A DNA stretch of 36,584 nt, from positions 1 through 36,584 of the forward strand of contig JANYFU010000072.1 in the NCBI GenBank assembly GCA_025359665.1, in the 5' to 3' direction. The notes below the pieces were generated by a model that was not told where the DNA came from, searched no databases, and worked only from the letters and a program-made list of their open reading frames with translations. This document shows, one piece after another, positions 1 to 9,796 of the stretch (the first letter of the stretch is position 1; each line of letters starts with the position of its first letter). This DNA is from Caulobacteraceae bacterium. GTDB lineage: Bacteria > Pseudomonadota > Alphaproteobacteria > Caulobacterales > Caulobacteraceae. The position numbers and the translations under genes were made by a program.

Positions 1-77
1 GGGGCCAGATCGGGTCGCAGACGTATCGTGACCGGGCCGGATTCCAGGGTCATGATCAGGGTGGGTTCAGAGGACAT
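1..77 (-). CDS. Peptidylprolyl isomerase (cyclophilin type), N-terminal fragment cut by window edge
   Basis: An open frame begins at the ATG at 77-75 and runs off the left end. Its first residues (MSSEPTLIMTLESGPVTIRL) match the opening beta strand of small cytoplasmic cyclophilins, which accelerate cis-trans isomerisation of X-Pro bonds. It has no signal peptide, unlike the upstream cyclophilin. A GTG at 86-84 is also in frame and would overlap the upstream stop codon as GTGA; either start implies translational coupling. A secreted plus cytoplasmic cyclophilin pair after coaD is a common arrangement in this bacterial group. Only 25 residues are visible, so the identification rests on the opening strand and on context. 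Confidence 0.7.
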   Translation of the reverse strand, partial: MSSEPTLIMTLESGPVTIRLRPDLA

Positions 78-82
78 GGCGC

Positions 83-925
83 TCACTTGACTTGAGAGGG
101 AAGGTCGACGTCGCAGATTGAGAAATCGACGACTTTTTCGGTTTTCATGCGAGCAGTCATGGCGCTGAACCATGATCCCTGCGTGTTGATTACCCGGACC
201 CGTGGCCGCTGGGCATCGGGAATATCGGATAGCAGCCGGACCGTGGTCATGGTGTCGGCTGGCGGTTCCGGCGGTTCTCCGGTCTTGATCGAACGGACCA
301 CATCAATACCGGAAATCACCCGTCCCCAGACGGCGTATTTCTGGTCCAGAGCGTCGTTGGCGCCGCGCATCAGATAGAACTGGCTGTTAGCGGTATCGGG
401 CGCGTCGGCCCTGGCCATACCGCCAATCCCCGGACAATAAGTGACATAGGCCCTGACCTTGCCGTCGGCGGTCAACGCTCCAAGATCCATGGCTTGGCTG
501 ATCACCGGCAGGCTACCGATGAAGCCTGCCTCAAGACCGCCAACCTTAGTCACTGGGATGAAAACCATGTCGGCCGAACGCCGAAAAGTGAATTCCGCGG
601 GCAGGTTAGGGAGAGGTGAGCCACCCGTGCCATTGTCTAGCGGATCACCGGTCTGATCCATGAAACCGTCAATCACCCGAAAAAACGCCCTGCCGTCATA
701 GAAGTGCTTCCTGGTCAGATCACTGACCCTGGCCACGGCCATAGGAGCGGCTACGGGGTTCAGCTCGACGATGATCCGTCCCTTGCTGGTATCGATCACC
801 ATGACATTCTGAGGGTCGGGTGTGCGCCAATCAGCCTCGGTGGGAGTCGCCGCCGGTGGCGCGGTCGCGGCGAGGGCCGTTCCGGCCAAGGCGAGTGCAA
901 TGAGCAGCGGGACCGTCGTCTTCAT
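83..925 (-). CDS. Secreted cyclophilin-type peptidylprolyl cis-trans isomerase
   Basis: This is a 280-residue protein with a cleavable signal peptide (MKTTVPLLIALALAGTALAA), so it should act in the periplasm on proline-containing client proteins. The cyclophilin fold begins near residue 41 (VMVIDTSKGRIIVEL). It continues through the FYDGRAFFRVIDGFMDQTGD segment, which includes the family's conserved F-H/R-R-x-I-x-x-F-M-x-Q-x-G-D active-site pattern. The NSQFYLM strand and the A-VWGRVISGIDVV segment near the C-terminus also fit. The family core is about 160-190 residues, so the extra length lies in the signal, in an insertion near 120-160 and in a C-terminal tail. It follows coaD by 52 bases and overlaps the possible GTG start of the next cyclophilin, so coaD and both cyclophilins are probably one transcript. 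Confidence 0.93.
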   Translation of the reverse strand: MKTTVPLLIALALAGTALAATAPPAATPTEADWRTPDPQNVMVIDTSKGRIIVELNPVAAPMAVARVSDLTRKHFYDGRAFFRVIDGFMDQTGDPLDNGTGGSPLPNLPAEFTFRRSADMVFIPVTKVGGLEAGFIGSLPVISQAMDLGALTADGKVRAYVTYCPGIGGMARADAPDTANSQFYLMRGANDALDQKYAVWGRVISGIDVVRSIKTGEPPEPPADTMTTVRLLSDIPDAQRPRVRVINTQGSWFSAMTARMKTEKVVDFSICDVDLPSQVK

Positions 926-977
926 CGACGGGGCCTAGCCCGGAGAGGTTCAGGCCGCAAGCCTTCGAACAGCGGGA

Positions 978-1472
978 TCAGCGGGTTGTAACCTTCTCGA
1001 CCAGGCGCCGCTTGACTCCTTCCGGCACGAACAAGGAAACATCCCCACCGAGAGTGGCGATCTCCTTAATCAGCCTGGAGGCCAAGGCCTGATGGCGTGG
1101 GTCGGCCATCAGGAAAACCGTCTCGATCTCGCGGTCGAGCTGTTGATTCATCGCCGTCATCTGAAACTCGAACTCGAAATCCGCCACGGCCCGAAGGCCG
1201 CGCAGGATGACGTTGGCGCCAACTTCGCGCGCGGCGCTCAAAGTAAGTCCCGCATAGGGATGAACGACGATTTCCGCTCCGTTCTTGAACGCCGCGGTCT
1301 CGTCCTTGAGTATCGCCACGCGCTCCTCAAGGGTGAACATCGGTCCCTTGCCACTGTTGATCGCGACGCCGATCACCAGGCGATCCACGAGCTTCGACGC
1401 CCGCCGGATAAGATCCAGGTGGCCGTTGTGGATCGGGTCGAACGTGCCCGGATAGATACCAACGCGCGTCAT
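978..1472 (-). CDS. coaD: Phosphopantetheine adenylyltransferase
   Basis: A 164-residue protein of normal CoaD length. It transfers AMP from ATP to 4'-phosphopantetheine to give dephospho-CoA, the penultimate step of coenzyme A synthesis in the cytoplasm. The nucleotidyltransferase signature is clear at the N-terminus ([14 protein letters not shown], residues 5-18, containing the HxGH-type motif). The substrate-binding region ([16 protein letters not shown]) and the C-terminal motif ([14 protein letters not shown], with the usual ISSS replaced by IKEIAT) follow the family pattern. Its ATG overlaps the gyrA stop codon as ATGA, so it is translationally coupled to gyrA. This gyrA-coaD order is familiar from Caulobacterales. 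Confidence 0.96.
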   Translation of the reverse strand: MTRVGIYPGTFDPIHNGHLDLIRRASKLVDRLVIGVAINSGKGPMFTLEERVAILKDETAAFKNGAEIVVHPYAGLTLSAAREVGANVILRGLRAVADFEFEFQMTAMNQQLDREIETVFLMADPRHQALASRLIKEIATLGGDVSLFVPEGVKRRLVEKVTTR

Positions 1473-4258
1473 TCACCGTTCCCCCCTTTGGCTTCTTCCG
1501 GATCCGCCGCGGAGGCGTCTCCTTCGGGCGATCCGGCTTCGCCTTCCAGCCGTTCCACCGAAACCACATGTTCGTTATCGGCGGTACGGAAAATCGTCAC
1601 GCCCTGGGTATTTCGTCTGGCGATACTGACCTGCGCCACCGGCACACGGATCAATTGGCCTTGATCGGTGACGAGCAGTATTTCATCGGAATCGTCAACC
1701 GGGAAAGACGCCACGAGCCGGCCCCCCCGGCGCGACAGATCATGGGCCAGAAGCCCGCGGCCGCCTCGGCCGGAGCGGCGGTAGTCATAGGCAAGGGTGC
1801 GTTTGCCAAATCCTTCGGAGGAGATTGTCAGCACCATCTGCGCCGCCTCGGCAAGTTCGGCGATCCGCTCCGGTGTCAGGTTCACCGCGCTCTCACCCGT
1901 CTCTTCCTCGTCATCATCGGCTTCGGCGAGGACCGGCGCGTCAGCCTCGGCTTCATCGCCATTGCCGGCCTGACGCTGCGCCGTGGCGTGTTTCATGAAG
2001 GCTTCCCGTTCGGCGGGGGTAGCGTCGATGCCCGTGAGCACCGCCATGGAGATCACGCTGTCGTCGTCCGCTAGGCGAATGCCCCGGACGCCCGTCGATT
2101 CACGTCCGGCGAACACCCGGACATCGTCCGCCCCGAACCGAATGCAACGGCCCAAAGCCGTGGTCAGCAGGATATCGTCCACGGCCGTGCAGAGGCCCAC
2201 CCCGATGATCGAGTCGCCATCGTCGAGTTTCATGGCGATCTTGCCGTTACGGTTGATCTGGACGAAGTCGGACAGCTTGTTGCGCCGGACACCGCCGGAT
2301 CGGGTGGCGAACATCACGTCCAGCGAGTCCCACAGGGTCTCGTCCTCGGGAAGGGTGAGGATCGAGGTCATGGTCTCGCCCGGCTCGATGGGAAACAGAT
2401 TGACGAACGCCTTACCCCGGGATGTCGGTGTGCCAAGCGGCAGCCGCCAGACCTTGAGCTTGTAGGCCTTGCCGCTCGAAGCGAAAAACAGCATCGGCGA
2501 ATGGGTCGAGGCCGAGAACACGCGGGTGACGGCGTCCTCGTCCTTGGTCGACATGCCCGAACGGCCGCGGCCACCGCGATGCTGGGTCCGATAGGTCGCC
2601 AGGGGCGTGCGCTTGACATAGCCCGCGTGGGTGACGGTGATCACCATCTCTTCGCGGGCGATCAGGTCTTCGTCTTCAACGTCGGCGTCGCCTTCGACGA
2701 TGATCGTGCGGCGTGGGACGGCGAAGGCCTCCCGGACCTCGACCAGTTCGGCGCGCACTACCGCCATGATGGCGTCTCGCGAACCGAGCAGATCGAGATA
2801 ACCCTTGATGTCGGCGGCCAGTCCCCTGGCTTCGCTGAGGATATCCTCGCGGCCCAGGCCGGTGAGACGGCTCAGGGTCAGGGCCAGAATGGCGCGGGTC
2901 TGTTCGTCGGTCAGCCTCACCTGATCGCCATCGACCACCACGGTACGCGGGTCGGCGACCAGCTCGATCAACGGCATCATGTCGCCAATCGGCCAGTCCC
3001 GCGCCACCAGGCGCTCGCGCGCCTCGGCCGGGTCCCGCGACGTGCGGATGATGTGGATCACCTCGTCGATATTGGCCACGGCGATCGCCAGGCCAACCAG
3101 GACGTGGGCGCGATCCCGGGCTTTCGAGAGTTCGTGCCGGGTGCGCCGGACCACCACTTCCTCGCGGAAGATGATGAAAGCGGCCAGCATATCCCGCAGG
3201 CCAAGTTGTTCGGGCCGGCCGCGGTTAAGGGCCAGAGCGTTGACCGGAAAGGCGCTCTGTAGCGGGGTGAAACGATAGAGTTGGTTGAGCACCACCTCGG
3301 CGCTGGCGTCGCGCTTGAGTTCGACCACCACGCGCATGCCGGTGCGATCGCTCTCGTCGCGCATATCGCTGACGCCTTCGACGCGCTTTTCATGCACGAG
3401 CTCGGCGATCCGGGCGACCAGGGCGGCCTTGTTCACCTGGAACGGGATCGCGGTGATGATGATGGCCTCGCGATCCTTGCGGATCTCCTCGATCGTCGCC
3501 ACGCCACGCACCACGACCGAGCCGCGTCCGGTCATCAGGGCCTGGCGGGCGCCGGTGCGCCCGATGATCTCGCCGCCGGTCGGAAAGTCGGGACCCGGCA
3601 CGATATCCAGCAATTCATCGAGCGGCAGGTCGGGGCGGTCGATCAGCGCCAGGCAGGCGTCGATGATCTCGCCAAGGTTGTGCGGCGGGATATTGGTGGC
3701 CATGCCCACGGCGATGCCACCGGCGCCATTGACCAGCAGATTGGGAATTCGCGAGGGTAGGACGACGGGTTCCTGTTCCTTTCCGTCGTAGTTCTCCTTG
3801 AAGTCGACCGTGTCCTTGTCGAGGTCGGCCATGATCGCCATGGCGGCCTTGGTCAGGCGGCTTTCGGTGTAGCGCATGGCGGCTGGGGGATCGTTGTCCA
3901 CCGAACCGAAATTACCCTGCCCGTCAATCAGCAGCAGGCTCATGGAGAACGGCTGCGCCATCCTGACCAGGGTGTCGTAGATCGAAAGGTCACCGTGGGG
4001 ATGATATTTACCCATCACGTCGCCGACCACGCGCGCCGACTTCACATAGCCGCGATCAGGGGTGTGGCCCTGCTCGTTCATCGAATAGAGGATGCGGCGC
4101 TGTACCGGTTTGAGGCCGTCGCGCAGGTCGGGAAGCGCTCGGCTCACGATCACGCTCATGGCGTAATCGAGGTACGATTTCTTGACCTCGTCCTCGATCG
4201 AGATCGGGGTCACATGGCCCCGCTGGGGGTCGCCCGGCGGCGTGATTTCTTCGGTCAA
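1469..4258 (-). CDS. gyrA: DNA gyrase subunit A
   Basis: A 929-residue breakage-reunion subunit of DNA gyrase, which with GyrB introduces negative supercoils. The catalytic tyrosine is Tyr130 in AAMRYTE. The quinolone-resistance region is [19 protein letters not shown]; Leu91 occupies the position of E. coli Ser83, while Asp95 matches Asp87. The GyrA box appears as QHRGGRG, followed by six-bladed pinwheel repeats. An acidic insert (about 790-830, rich in E and D) lengthens the C-terminal domain. No ATG precedes the conserved [14 protein letters not shown] block. The first possible start after an in-frame TGA is a TTG at 4258-4256 without an obvious ribosome binding site, so weak or regulated initiation is possible. 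Real gyrase rather than ParC, judging by the GyrA box and coaD linkage. Confidence 0.97.
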   Translation of the reverse strand: MTEEITPPGDPQRGHVTPISIEDEVKKSYLDYAMSVIVSRALPDLRDGLKPVQRRILYSMNEQGHTPDRGYVKSARVVGDVMGKYHPHGDLSIYDTLVRMAQPFSMSLLLIDGQGNFGSVDNDPPAAMRYTESRLTKAAMAIMADLDKDTVDFKENYDGKEQEPVVLPSRIPNLLVNGAGGIAVGMATNIPPHNLGEIIDACLALIDRPDLPLDELLDIVPGPDFPTGGEIIGRTGARQALMTGRGSVVVRGVATIEEIRKDREAIIITAIPFQVNKAALVARIAELVHEKRVEGVSDMRDESDRTGMRVVVELKRDASAEVVLNQLYRFTPLQSAFPVNALALNRGRPEQLGLRDMLAAFIIFREEVVVRRTRHELSKARDRAHVLVGLAIAVANIDEVIHIIRTSRDPAEARERLVARDWPIGDMMPLIELVADPRTVVVDGDQVRLTDEQTRAILALTLSRLTGLGREDILSEARGLAADIKGYLDLLGSRDAIMAVVRAELVEVREAFAVPRRTIIVEGDADVEDEDLIAREEMVITVTHAGYVKRTPLATYRTQHRGGRGRSGMSTKDEDAVTRVFSASTHSPMLFFASSGKAYKLKVWRLPLGTPTSRGKAFVNLFPIEPGETMTSILTLPEDETLWDSLDVMFATRSGGVRRNKLSDFVQINRNGKIAMKLDDGDSIIGVGLCTAVDDILLTTALGRCIRFGADDVRVFAGRESTGVRGIRLADDDSVISMAVLTGIDATPAEREAFMKHATAQRQAGNGDEAEADAPVLAEADDDEEETGESAVNLTPERIAELAEAAQMVLTISSEGFGKRTLAYDYRRSGRGGRGLLAHDLSRRGGRLVASFPVDDSDEILLVTDQGQLIRVPVAQVSIARRNTQGVTIFRTADNEHVVSVERLEGEAGSPEGDASAADPEEAKGGNGE

Positions 4259-4370
4259 ATGGGGGGTTCAGCACTTCAGAATCGGACAAATACCGTCCAG
4301 GTTCTTTAGCATCCGTCCCGCCCGGACGCCACCCGGCGGGCGAGAACGCCCATTTTCGGCTGAAATAGGA

Positions 4371-4844
4371 TCAGAACGGGATTTCGTCGTCCATGTCGGC
4401 ACTGAAGGATTCACGCGGACCGGACGGCGCCGCACGCGGCGCGGGTGCGTAGCCGCCGCCACCGCCGGATTCCCGCGCGCCATCACCATCGCCACGACCA
4501 TCGAGCATGGTCAGTTCACCGCGGAACTTCTGCAGCACGATCTCGGTCGCGGTCTTCTCCAGGCCGGCGGCGTCGGTATATTTGCGGGTCTGGAGCGCGC
4601 CCTCGATATAGACCTTCGATCCCTTCTTCAGGTAATTCTCGGCGATCTTGACCAGGTTATCGTTAAAGATCGAAATCCGGTGCCACTCGGTTTTCTCACG
4701 TTTTTCTCCGGAAGCCCTATCTCGCCAGGATTCGGAGGTCGCGATACTGAAGCTGGCGACCCTGTCGCCTGAACCGAGCGATCGTATTTCAGGATCACGA
4801 CCCAGGTTGCCGACCAGAATGACCTTATTGACGCTGCCCGCCAT
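4371..4844 (-). CDS. ssb: Single-stranded DNA-binding protein
   Basis: A 157-residue SSB that coats single-stranded DNA in replication, recombination and repair. The N-terminal OB fold is complete (MAGSVNKVILVGNLGRDPEI through the TEIVLQKFRGEL strand). It is followed by a Gly/Pro/Ala-rich linker and the acidic tip DMDDEIPF, the docking site for replication and repair partners. An in-frame ATG lies six codons upstream, but the start chosen here has a GAGAGA ribosome binding site and gives the family-standard N-terminus. A GTTC-N7-GTTC LexA box about 90 bases upstream indicates SOS control. In many alphaproteobacteria ssb is divergent from uvrA; here no uvrA is present. Confidence 0.96.
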   Translation of the reverse strand: MAGSVNKVILVGNLGRDPEIRSLGSGDRVASFSIATSESWRDRASGEKREKTEWHRISIFNDNLVKIAENYLKKGSKVYIEGALQTRKYTDAAGLEKTATEIVLQKFRGELTMLDGRGDGDGARESGGGGGYAPAPRAAPSGPRESFSADMDDEIPF

Positions 4845-4895
4845 ATTGTTTCTCTCAAGCACGCCCAGCGACCGTGCGCGCCGGAATCTAGGGGA

Positions 4896-4923
4896 AATTT
4901 AGCAGCCTTTTAGCGGGAATCAA
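4896..4923 (-). promoter_or_regulatory. Candidate sigma-70-type promoter of ssb
   Basis: On the minus strand a TTGATT element and a TAAATT element are separated by 16 bases. They lie 50-80 bases upstream of the ssb start and just downstream of the SOS box. The match to TTGACA/TATAAT is partial, so the exact start site is uncertain. Confidence 0.35.
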
Positions 4924-4929
4924 GCAAAA

Positions 4930-4944
4930 GTTCCTATTATGTTC
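4930..4944. promoter_or_regulatory. LexA (SOS) box upstream of ssb
   Basis: The sequence GTTCCTATTATGTTC is a perfect GTTC-N7-GTTC direct repeat, the LexA operator established for Caulobacter and other alphaproteobacteria. It lies 86 bases upstream of the ssb start codon and next to the likely promoter, so it should repress ssb until DNA damage inactivates LexA. Confidence 0.85.
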
Positions 4945-4983
4945 CAATTCATCCGAGTTACCCACAAGATAGGCGAGGCGACA

Positions 4984-5364
4984 TTAGGGCCTGGGCATCG
5001 CTCCCGGCACCGCCAGGCGACCGTCTCCGGTGCGGACCATGAACGGGTATCGATAGCCGTCGACGGTCTGGGCGGTGAAAACGCCCTCGCGCTGCAAGAA
5101 CAGGAACTGACCCTGATAGGCGCCGGTTACCCGCTCCTGGCTGACCCCCAGGGACCGGAACTGGAGACGCATGATTTCCAGCTGGGCCGCGCAATGTTCG
5201 AGATCCGGCTGGTTGTCGGCCAGGCGGTTGAAGCGGGGCTTGCCGGCGTCATCCCTGACCAGATGCCAGCACACCCCTCGATCCATCGGCGCCTCGAGCG
5301 ATGGGGCGCACGCCGAGAGAAAGACCGGGGCCGCAAGGGCCACAAAGAGCACATTCACACGCAT
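4984..5364 (-). CDS. Putative lipoprotein of unknown function
   Basis: A 126-residue protein starting with a lipoprotein signal (MRVNVLFVALAAPVFLSAC), where LSAC is the lipobox and Cys19 the expected lipidated residue. The mature part is polar with scattered Cys and Trp (GVCWHLVRDD, LEHCAAQLE) and a repeated beta-like end (FLFLQREGVFTAQTVDGYRYPFM). I do not recognise a family. A GTG nine codons upstream could also start the frame, but the ATG places the charged N-terminus directly before the hydrophobic stretch. It lies on the same strand as the membrane-anchored protein ending at 5421, 57 bases away; both carry Cys-Trp pairs (VCWHL here, GCWRY there), so the two may be related in function. 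Confidence 0.7.
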   Translation of the reverse strand: MRVNVLFVALAAPVFLSACAPSLEAPMDRGVCWHLVRDDAGKPRFNRLADNQPDLEHCAAQLEIMRLQFRSLGVSQERVTGAYQGQFLFLQREGVFTAQTVDGYRYPFMVRTGDGRLAVPGAMPRP

Positions 5365-5420
5365 GACGACGAGCCTAACATCTCTCGCCACTTGGGAAAA
5401 CGAGCTAACCCGGAGCTTCG

Positions 5421-6089
5421 CTAACCGGAAGGGCTGGATACGCAGCCGGGATTGCGATCGACGAGGACACGGAAATTGCGGTTGTCGGGCGAGAACTCGA
5501 CACGCCCCGCCGTCAGGCGAAGGGTGCGATCACCCCAACGACCATAGGCCGGAGGACCGGCTTGACCACATATCCCATCGTAGAGGGTTTTCACGCAGGC
5601 CTGCAATGACAGGTCGTCAGGCAGCCGAGTCCATTCACCTTCGCCATAACGCCAGCACCCCGCGACGCGAGCGGCCGAAGCCATGGCCGGCGCGTCGGCG
5701 GTCTGGTCCGCGGTTTGAGTGGCGCCGGCCGAATCAGGTGGTAATGGCGTTATCTGATTTGAAACCCCATTGGTTGCCGCCAGGGCGCCGCTGGGGTCGA
5801 GACCCACGTCCAGCGCGCCGCTGGCCACGCCATTGCGGTGGGCGCAGTCGCTCAAGGTAAGCTCACCCACCAGCTGGCCGTTGACAAAGCAGCGCAACGG
5901 CCTGCGGACGTCCAGCTTGACGTCGTCATCGCGCCCGGTCTGAACCACCAGCCCGCCCTGGGACGCGGGCGGAGCCTCCAGGGGGCCATGGTCTCGCCCG
6001 ATCAGAAACAGGGCGATCCCCAAACCGGCGACCAGCGCCAGGCCCATGCCCACGAGAACCACGGCCTTGCGGTTTCTCAGGAATTGCAT
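5421..6089 (-). CDS. Membrane-anchored protein of unknown function
   Basis: A 222-residue protein with a single N-terminal transmembrane anchor (about residues 8-28, VVLVGMGLALVAGLGIALFLI), so the rest should face the periplasm. The exported part has a Cys-containing segment (RPLRCFVNGQLVGELTLSDC), a Pro/Ala/Thr-rich linker, and a C-terminal domain with four Cys (GCWRYGEGEW, QACVKTLYDGICGQ, DRNPGCVS) that could form disulfides. The family is not recognised. The start at 6089 is preferred over the longer frame because it lies 13 bases after the infA stop codon with GGCTGGA just upstream, suggesting cotranscription with infA. Similarity in Cys-Trp content to the adjacent lipoprotein hints at a shared envelope role, but this is inference. 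Confidence 0.7.
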   Translation of the reverse strand: MQFLRNRKAVVLVGMGLALVAGLGIALFLIGRDHGPLEAPPASQGGLVVQTGRDDDVKLDVRRPLRCFVNGQLVGELTLSDCAHRNGVASGALDVGLDPSGALAATNGVSNQITPLPPDSAGATQTADQTADAPAMASAARVAGCWRYGEGEWTRLPDDLSLQACVKTLYDGICGQAGPPAYGRWGDRTLRLTAGRVEFSPDNRNFRVLVDRNPGCVSSPSG

Positions 6090-6102
6090 TCCAGCCCTGG
6101 AC

Positions 6103-6321
6103 CTATTTGAATCGATAGGTGATGCGTCCCTTGGAGAGATCATACGGGGTCATTTCGACCAGCACCTTGTCGCCGGCCAGAACCCGGATGCGATTCTTGC
6201 GCATCTTGCCGGCGGTATGAGCTATAATTTCGTGAGCGTTTTCTAGCGTCACCCTGAAGGTGGCGTTGGGCAGAAGTTCGCTGACCGTGCCCGGCAGTTC
6301 CAGTAATTCTTCTTTCGCCAT
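6103..6321 (-). CDS. infA: Translation initiation factor IF-1
   Basis: A 72-residue IF-1, exactly the usual length. It binds the 30S A site and helps IF-2 and IF-3 select the initiator tRNA. The whole S1-type OB fold is visible: [56 protein letters not shown]. The start at 6321 gives the family-standard MAKEE N-terminus and is preceded by GAGGAG; the frame is open 23 codons further but that part is not IF-1. In many alphaproteobacteria infA lies directly after the LMW phosphatase gene; here a foreign-looking plus-strand gene (6503-7474) separates the two. Confidence 0.98.
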   Translation of the reverse strand: MAKEELLELPGTVSELLPNATFRVTLENAHEIIAHTAGKMRKNRIRVLAGDKVLVEMTPYDLSKGRITYRFK

Positions 6322-6502
6322 GCGGCTCCTCGAATACGACAAACGACCGGAACGCCCGCGATAGGTCTCGCGCGCGCCGGTGATCATCAATCATAAGCAT
6401 CCTGGGCGTTGAGGTCGATGGCTGGCGGGCGTATCGCGATAAAGGGCATTCGAATCTGAGCTGAAGCCCGGCGCGACACGCGCCCCCACGCGAGGCGCGC
6501 CC

Positions 6503-7474
6503 ATGCCCATGATCGACAAAGCCTGGATCCGGACCAACCTGGCGGCGCCGCTTCTCGCCTGCGTCATGGCCGCTTCAGGCCCTACCATCGCCCAACCCGC
6601 GCCAACCGCCGCCACCGTCCAGAACGCCGGCGCCGACTGCGGTGGCGGCCTGAGCGAACCGGTGCGCGGAGCCTGGCGGGACATGGGAGCCGAGGCCGGC
6701 CGTCTGGGCTGTCCTACGCAACGGGAGATGACCACCTCGACATCACCCCGGGGATCGGCCGCGCGCGCGGCGGTGTTCGGCCTGAACGGTGAAATCATCC
6801 TGCATGTCTCCGGCCCCCGCGCCGGACAGGCCTATACCGTCTGGGGTTGCGCCTATCGCCTGTTTGTCCAGTTCGGCGGAACCAGCGGCTGGCTGGGCCT
6901 GCCGATCGGGGAAGCTGAAAATATCCCCGACGGATCCCGCCAGGCCTTCGAGGGCGGCACGATCCGCTACACCCGGGCCTATGACGATTGCGAGGCCACG
7001 CCCGCCGCGCCGAGCGCCGTCGCCGCGGCTCCAATACCGACGGATGCGGAAACATCGCTCGATATCTTTGAAAACTCCGCCACCGGCGATCGCCTGAGCC
7101 TGGCGGCTGGCGGCAGCGTCGCCGAGGCTCTCGGCGCCGGCTACGTCAGGCTGCGCGGCCAGGCCCGGGTGCTGACTGTCCCCTCCCCCGGCGCCCTGTC
7201 GCTCAAGCTCTATTGGAACGAGGCCCGTGACCTGCGCGAAACCCTGGCCTCGATCCAGAGCGAGCAGGACGCCCTGGCGGCCGGCTATGTATTCGAGGCG
7301 GGCCAGGGTTTCGTCTGGCCTGATCCGCGTCCGGGGACCCTGGCCCTCAAACTGTTTCGCGACCCGGCCACCGGACGAACGCGGCTGACGGCCGGAGCCC
7401 AGGACGAGAGCGGGGCGGTGGCCAAGGGCTATGGGTTCGTCAGGATCGAGGGCTACGCCGACCCCGCGCCCTGA
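6503..7474 (+). CDS. Secreted LGFP-repeat protein with three C-terminal internal repeats
   Basis: A 323-residue protein with a signal sequence (about residues 10-31, ending TIAQP). Residues 55-100 and 112-160 are LGFP-type repeats (GAEAGRLGCPT..., GGTSGWLGLPIGE... FEGGTIRY), a module associated with cell-wall or surface binding. Residues 185-318 hold three degenerate repeats of about 40 residues, each with an aromatic-Leu opening, a charged turn and a closing A-x-GY strand: LDIFENSATGD...GAGYVRLRGQ, LKLYWNEARDL...AAGYVFEAGQ, LKLFRDPATGR...AKGYGFVRIEG. They resemble DUF5648-type repeats. A GAGG lies 9 bases before the ATG. It interrupts the conserved phosphatase-infA pair and is transcribed against it, so it is probably an insertion acquired by this lineage. 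Confidence 0.8.
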   Translation: MPMIDKAWIRTNLAAPLLACVMAASGPTIAQPAPTAATVQNAGADCGGGLSEPVRGAWRDMGAEAGRLGCPTQREMTTSTSPRGSAARAAVFGLNGEIILHVSGPRAGQAYTVWGCAYRLFVQFGGTSGWLGLPIGEAENIPDGSRQAFEGGTIRYTRAYDDCEATPAAPSAVAAAPIPTDAETSLDIFENSATGDRLSLAAGGSVAEALGAGYVRLRGQARVLTVPSPGALSLKLYWNEARDLRETLASIQSEQDALAAGYVFEAGQGFVWPDPRPGTLALKLFRDPATGRTRLTAGAQDESGAVAKGYGFVRIEGYADPAP

Positions 7475-7500
7475 TACACCCCAAACACCAAGTACCCGGC

Positions 7501-7998
7501 TCACCCTCCGAAGGTGCGGACTTCGCCAAAGCGGGCGCGTATGCGCTTTTCCAAACCGTCGCGGACGTCGCGATAAGCCTGGAGCATGACATCGCGCTGG
7601 CCCGAAACCAGGGTCGGATCGAGTGTCGGCCAATATTCCACGTCGATCGCCCGGCCTCGGGCCATTTCGCCGGCCCGGTGGTGAGCCTCTGGCGACAACG
7701 AGACCACCAGGTCGAACGAGTCGTCCTCCAGATCGTTGAAGTTCTTGGGCCGGTGCCGGCTGAGATCGCCACCCAATTCATCCATGACCGCGACGGCGAA
7801 CGGGTCGGCGGCGAACGGCAGTTCATCGCGACGGGTTCCGGTGTGCAGACCGCAACTGTCGACATAGACCGCCTGGCCGAACCACAGCTTCATGAGGCCC
7901 TCGGCCATGGGCGAGCGGACGCGGTTGAGGTTGCAACAGAAGAGAACGGCGCCGGGCAGCCCACGATGAATTGGCTTGAGCTCGGTCACCCCCGCCAT
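7501..7998 (-). CDS. Low-molecular-weight protein tyrosine phosphatase family protein
   Basis: A 165-residue LMW-PTP/arsenate-reductase-fold protein. The phosphate-binding loop CNLNRVRS fits the family's CX5R(S/T) signature, and the general-acid Asp is probably in WPTLDPT near residue 128. The usual reaction is hydrolysis of phosphotyrosine through a cysteinyl-phosphate intermediate; the real substrate here is unknown. It overlaps the UPF0262 stop by 13 bases with the ATG start. A GTG at about 7989 would give a tidy GTGA overlap and is a possible alternative. It belongs to the conserved murA-hisD-UPF0262-phosphatase-infA block. Confidence 0.88.
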   Translation of the reverse strand: MAGVTELKPIHRGLPGAVLFCCNLNRVRSPMAEGLMKLWFGQAVYVDSCGLHTGTRRDELPFAADPFAVAVMDELGGDLSRHRPKNFNDLEDDSFDLVVSLSPEAHHRAGEMARGRAIDVEYWPTLDPTLVSGQRDVMLQAYRDVRDGLEKRIRARFGEVRTFGG

Positions 7999-8462
7999 TG
8001 CAGCGCGCAGACCAGGGTGAACAGACGCCGCGCGGTGTCCAGGTCGATGTCGATCTTGCCGGCGAGACGGCGCTGCAAAAGGCTTGACCCTTCATTGTGA
8101 AGCCCACGCCGGCCCATATCCAGGGCCTCGATCTTCTGGGGCGTGGCGTTGCGGATGGCGTCGTAATAGCTGTCGCAGACCATGCGATAGTCGCGCACCA
8201 CCCCGCGCAAGGGCGAGAGCGACAGCAGGTAACGGCGCTGGTAGCTCGGGCCGGTGACATCCAGGGCCAGCCGGCTGTCGATCAGGGCGATGCGAAGGTC
8301 GTAGGGGCCGCCCTCCGCGCCCTCCGGCGCGAAATCGTTCTCCTCGATCAAATCGAAAATGGCGATCTGGCGTTCCTGTTCCTGGTCGCGCGAGGCGGCG
8401 GCGAGAGACTCTTCGTCGAGTTCCACGGACCGCAGCCGATTGTTGGAGGAAGGAGACGACAT
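7986..8462 (-). CDS. UPF0262 family protein
   Basis: A 158-residue conserved alphaproteobacterial protein of unknown function. The family pattern is evident in [18 protein letters not shown], the DLIEENDF segment, the middle strand [15 protein letters not shown], the core [23 protein letters not shown], and the closing [12 protein letters not shown]. It has no signal or membrane segment. The frame offers GTG-ATG as adjacent starts; the ATG at 8462 is chosen, with AAGG a few bases upstream. It lies between hisD (38 bases upstream) and the phosphatase gene, which it overlaps, so these are one transcript. Confidence 0.9.
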   Translation of the reverse strand: MSSPSSNNRLRSVELDEESLAAASRDQEQERQIAIFDLIEENDFAPEGAEGGPYDLRIALIDSRLALDVTGPSYQRRYLLSLSPLRGVVRDYRMVCDSYYDAIRNATPQKIEALDMGRRGLHNEGSSLLQRRLAGKIDIDLDTARRLFTLVCALQWRG

Positions 8463-8502
8463 CACGCCTTTCTAGCCCGTTCTCCGGTTCCGCCGAAAGC
8501 GG

Positions 8503-9789
<1,287 letters not shown>

Positions 9790-9796
9790 GGGGCTT

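Noticed and set aside
4300-4345. GC-rich hairpin between gyrA and ssb as terminator
   Set aside because: An 8-bp stem with a bulge can be drawn, but no T-run follows on the minus strand, so it was not listed as a terminator.
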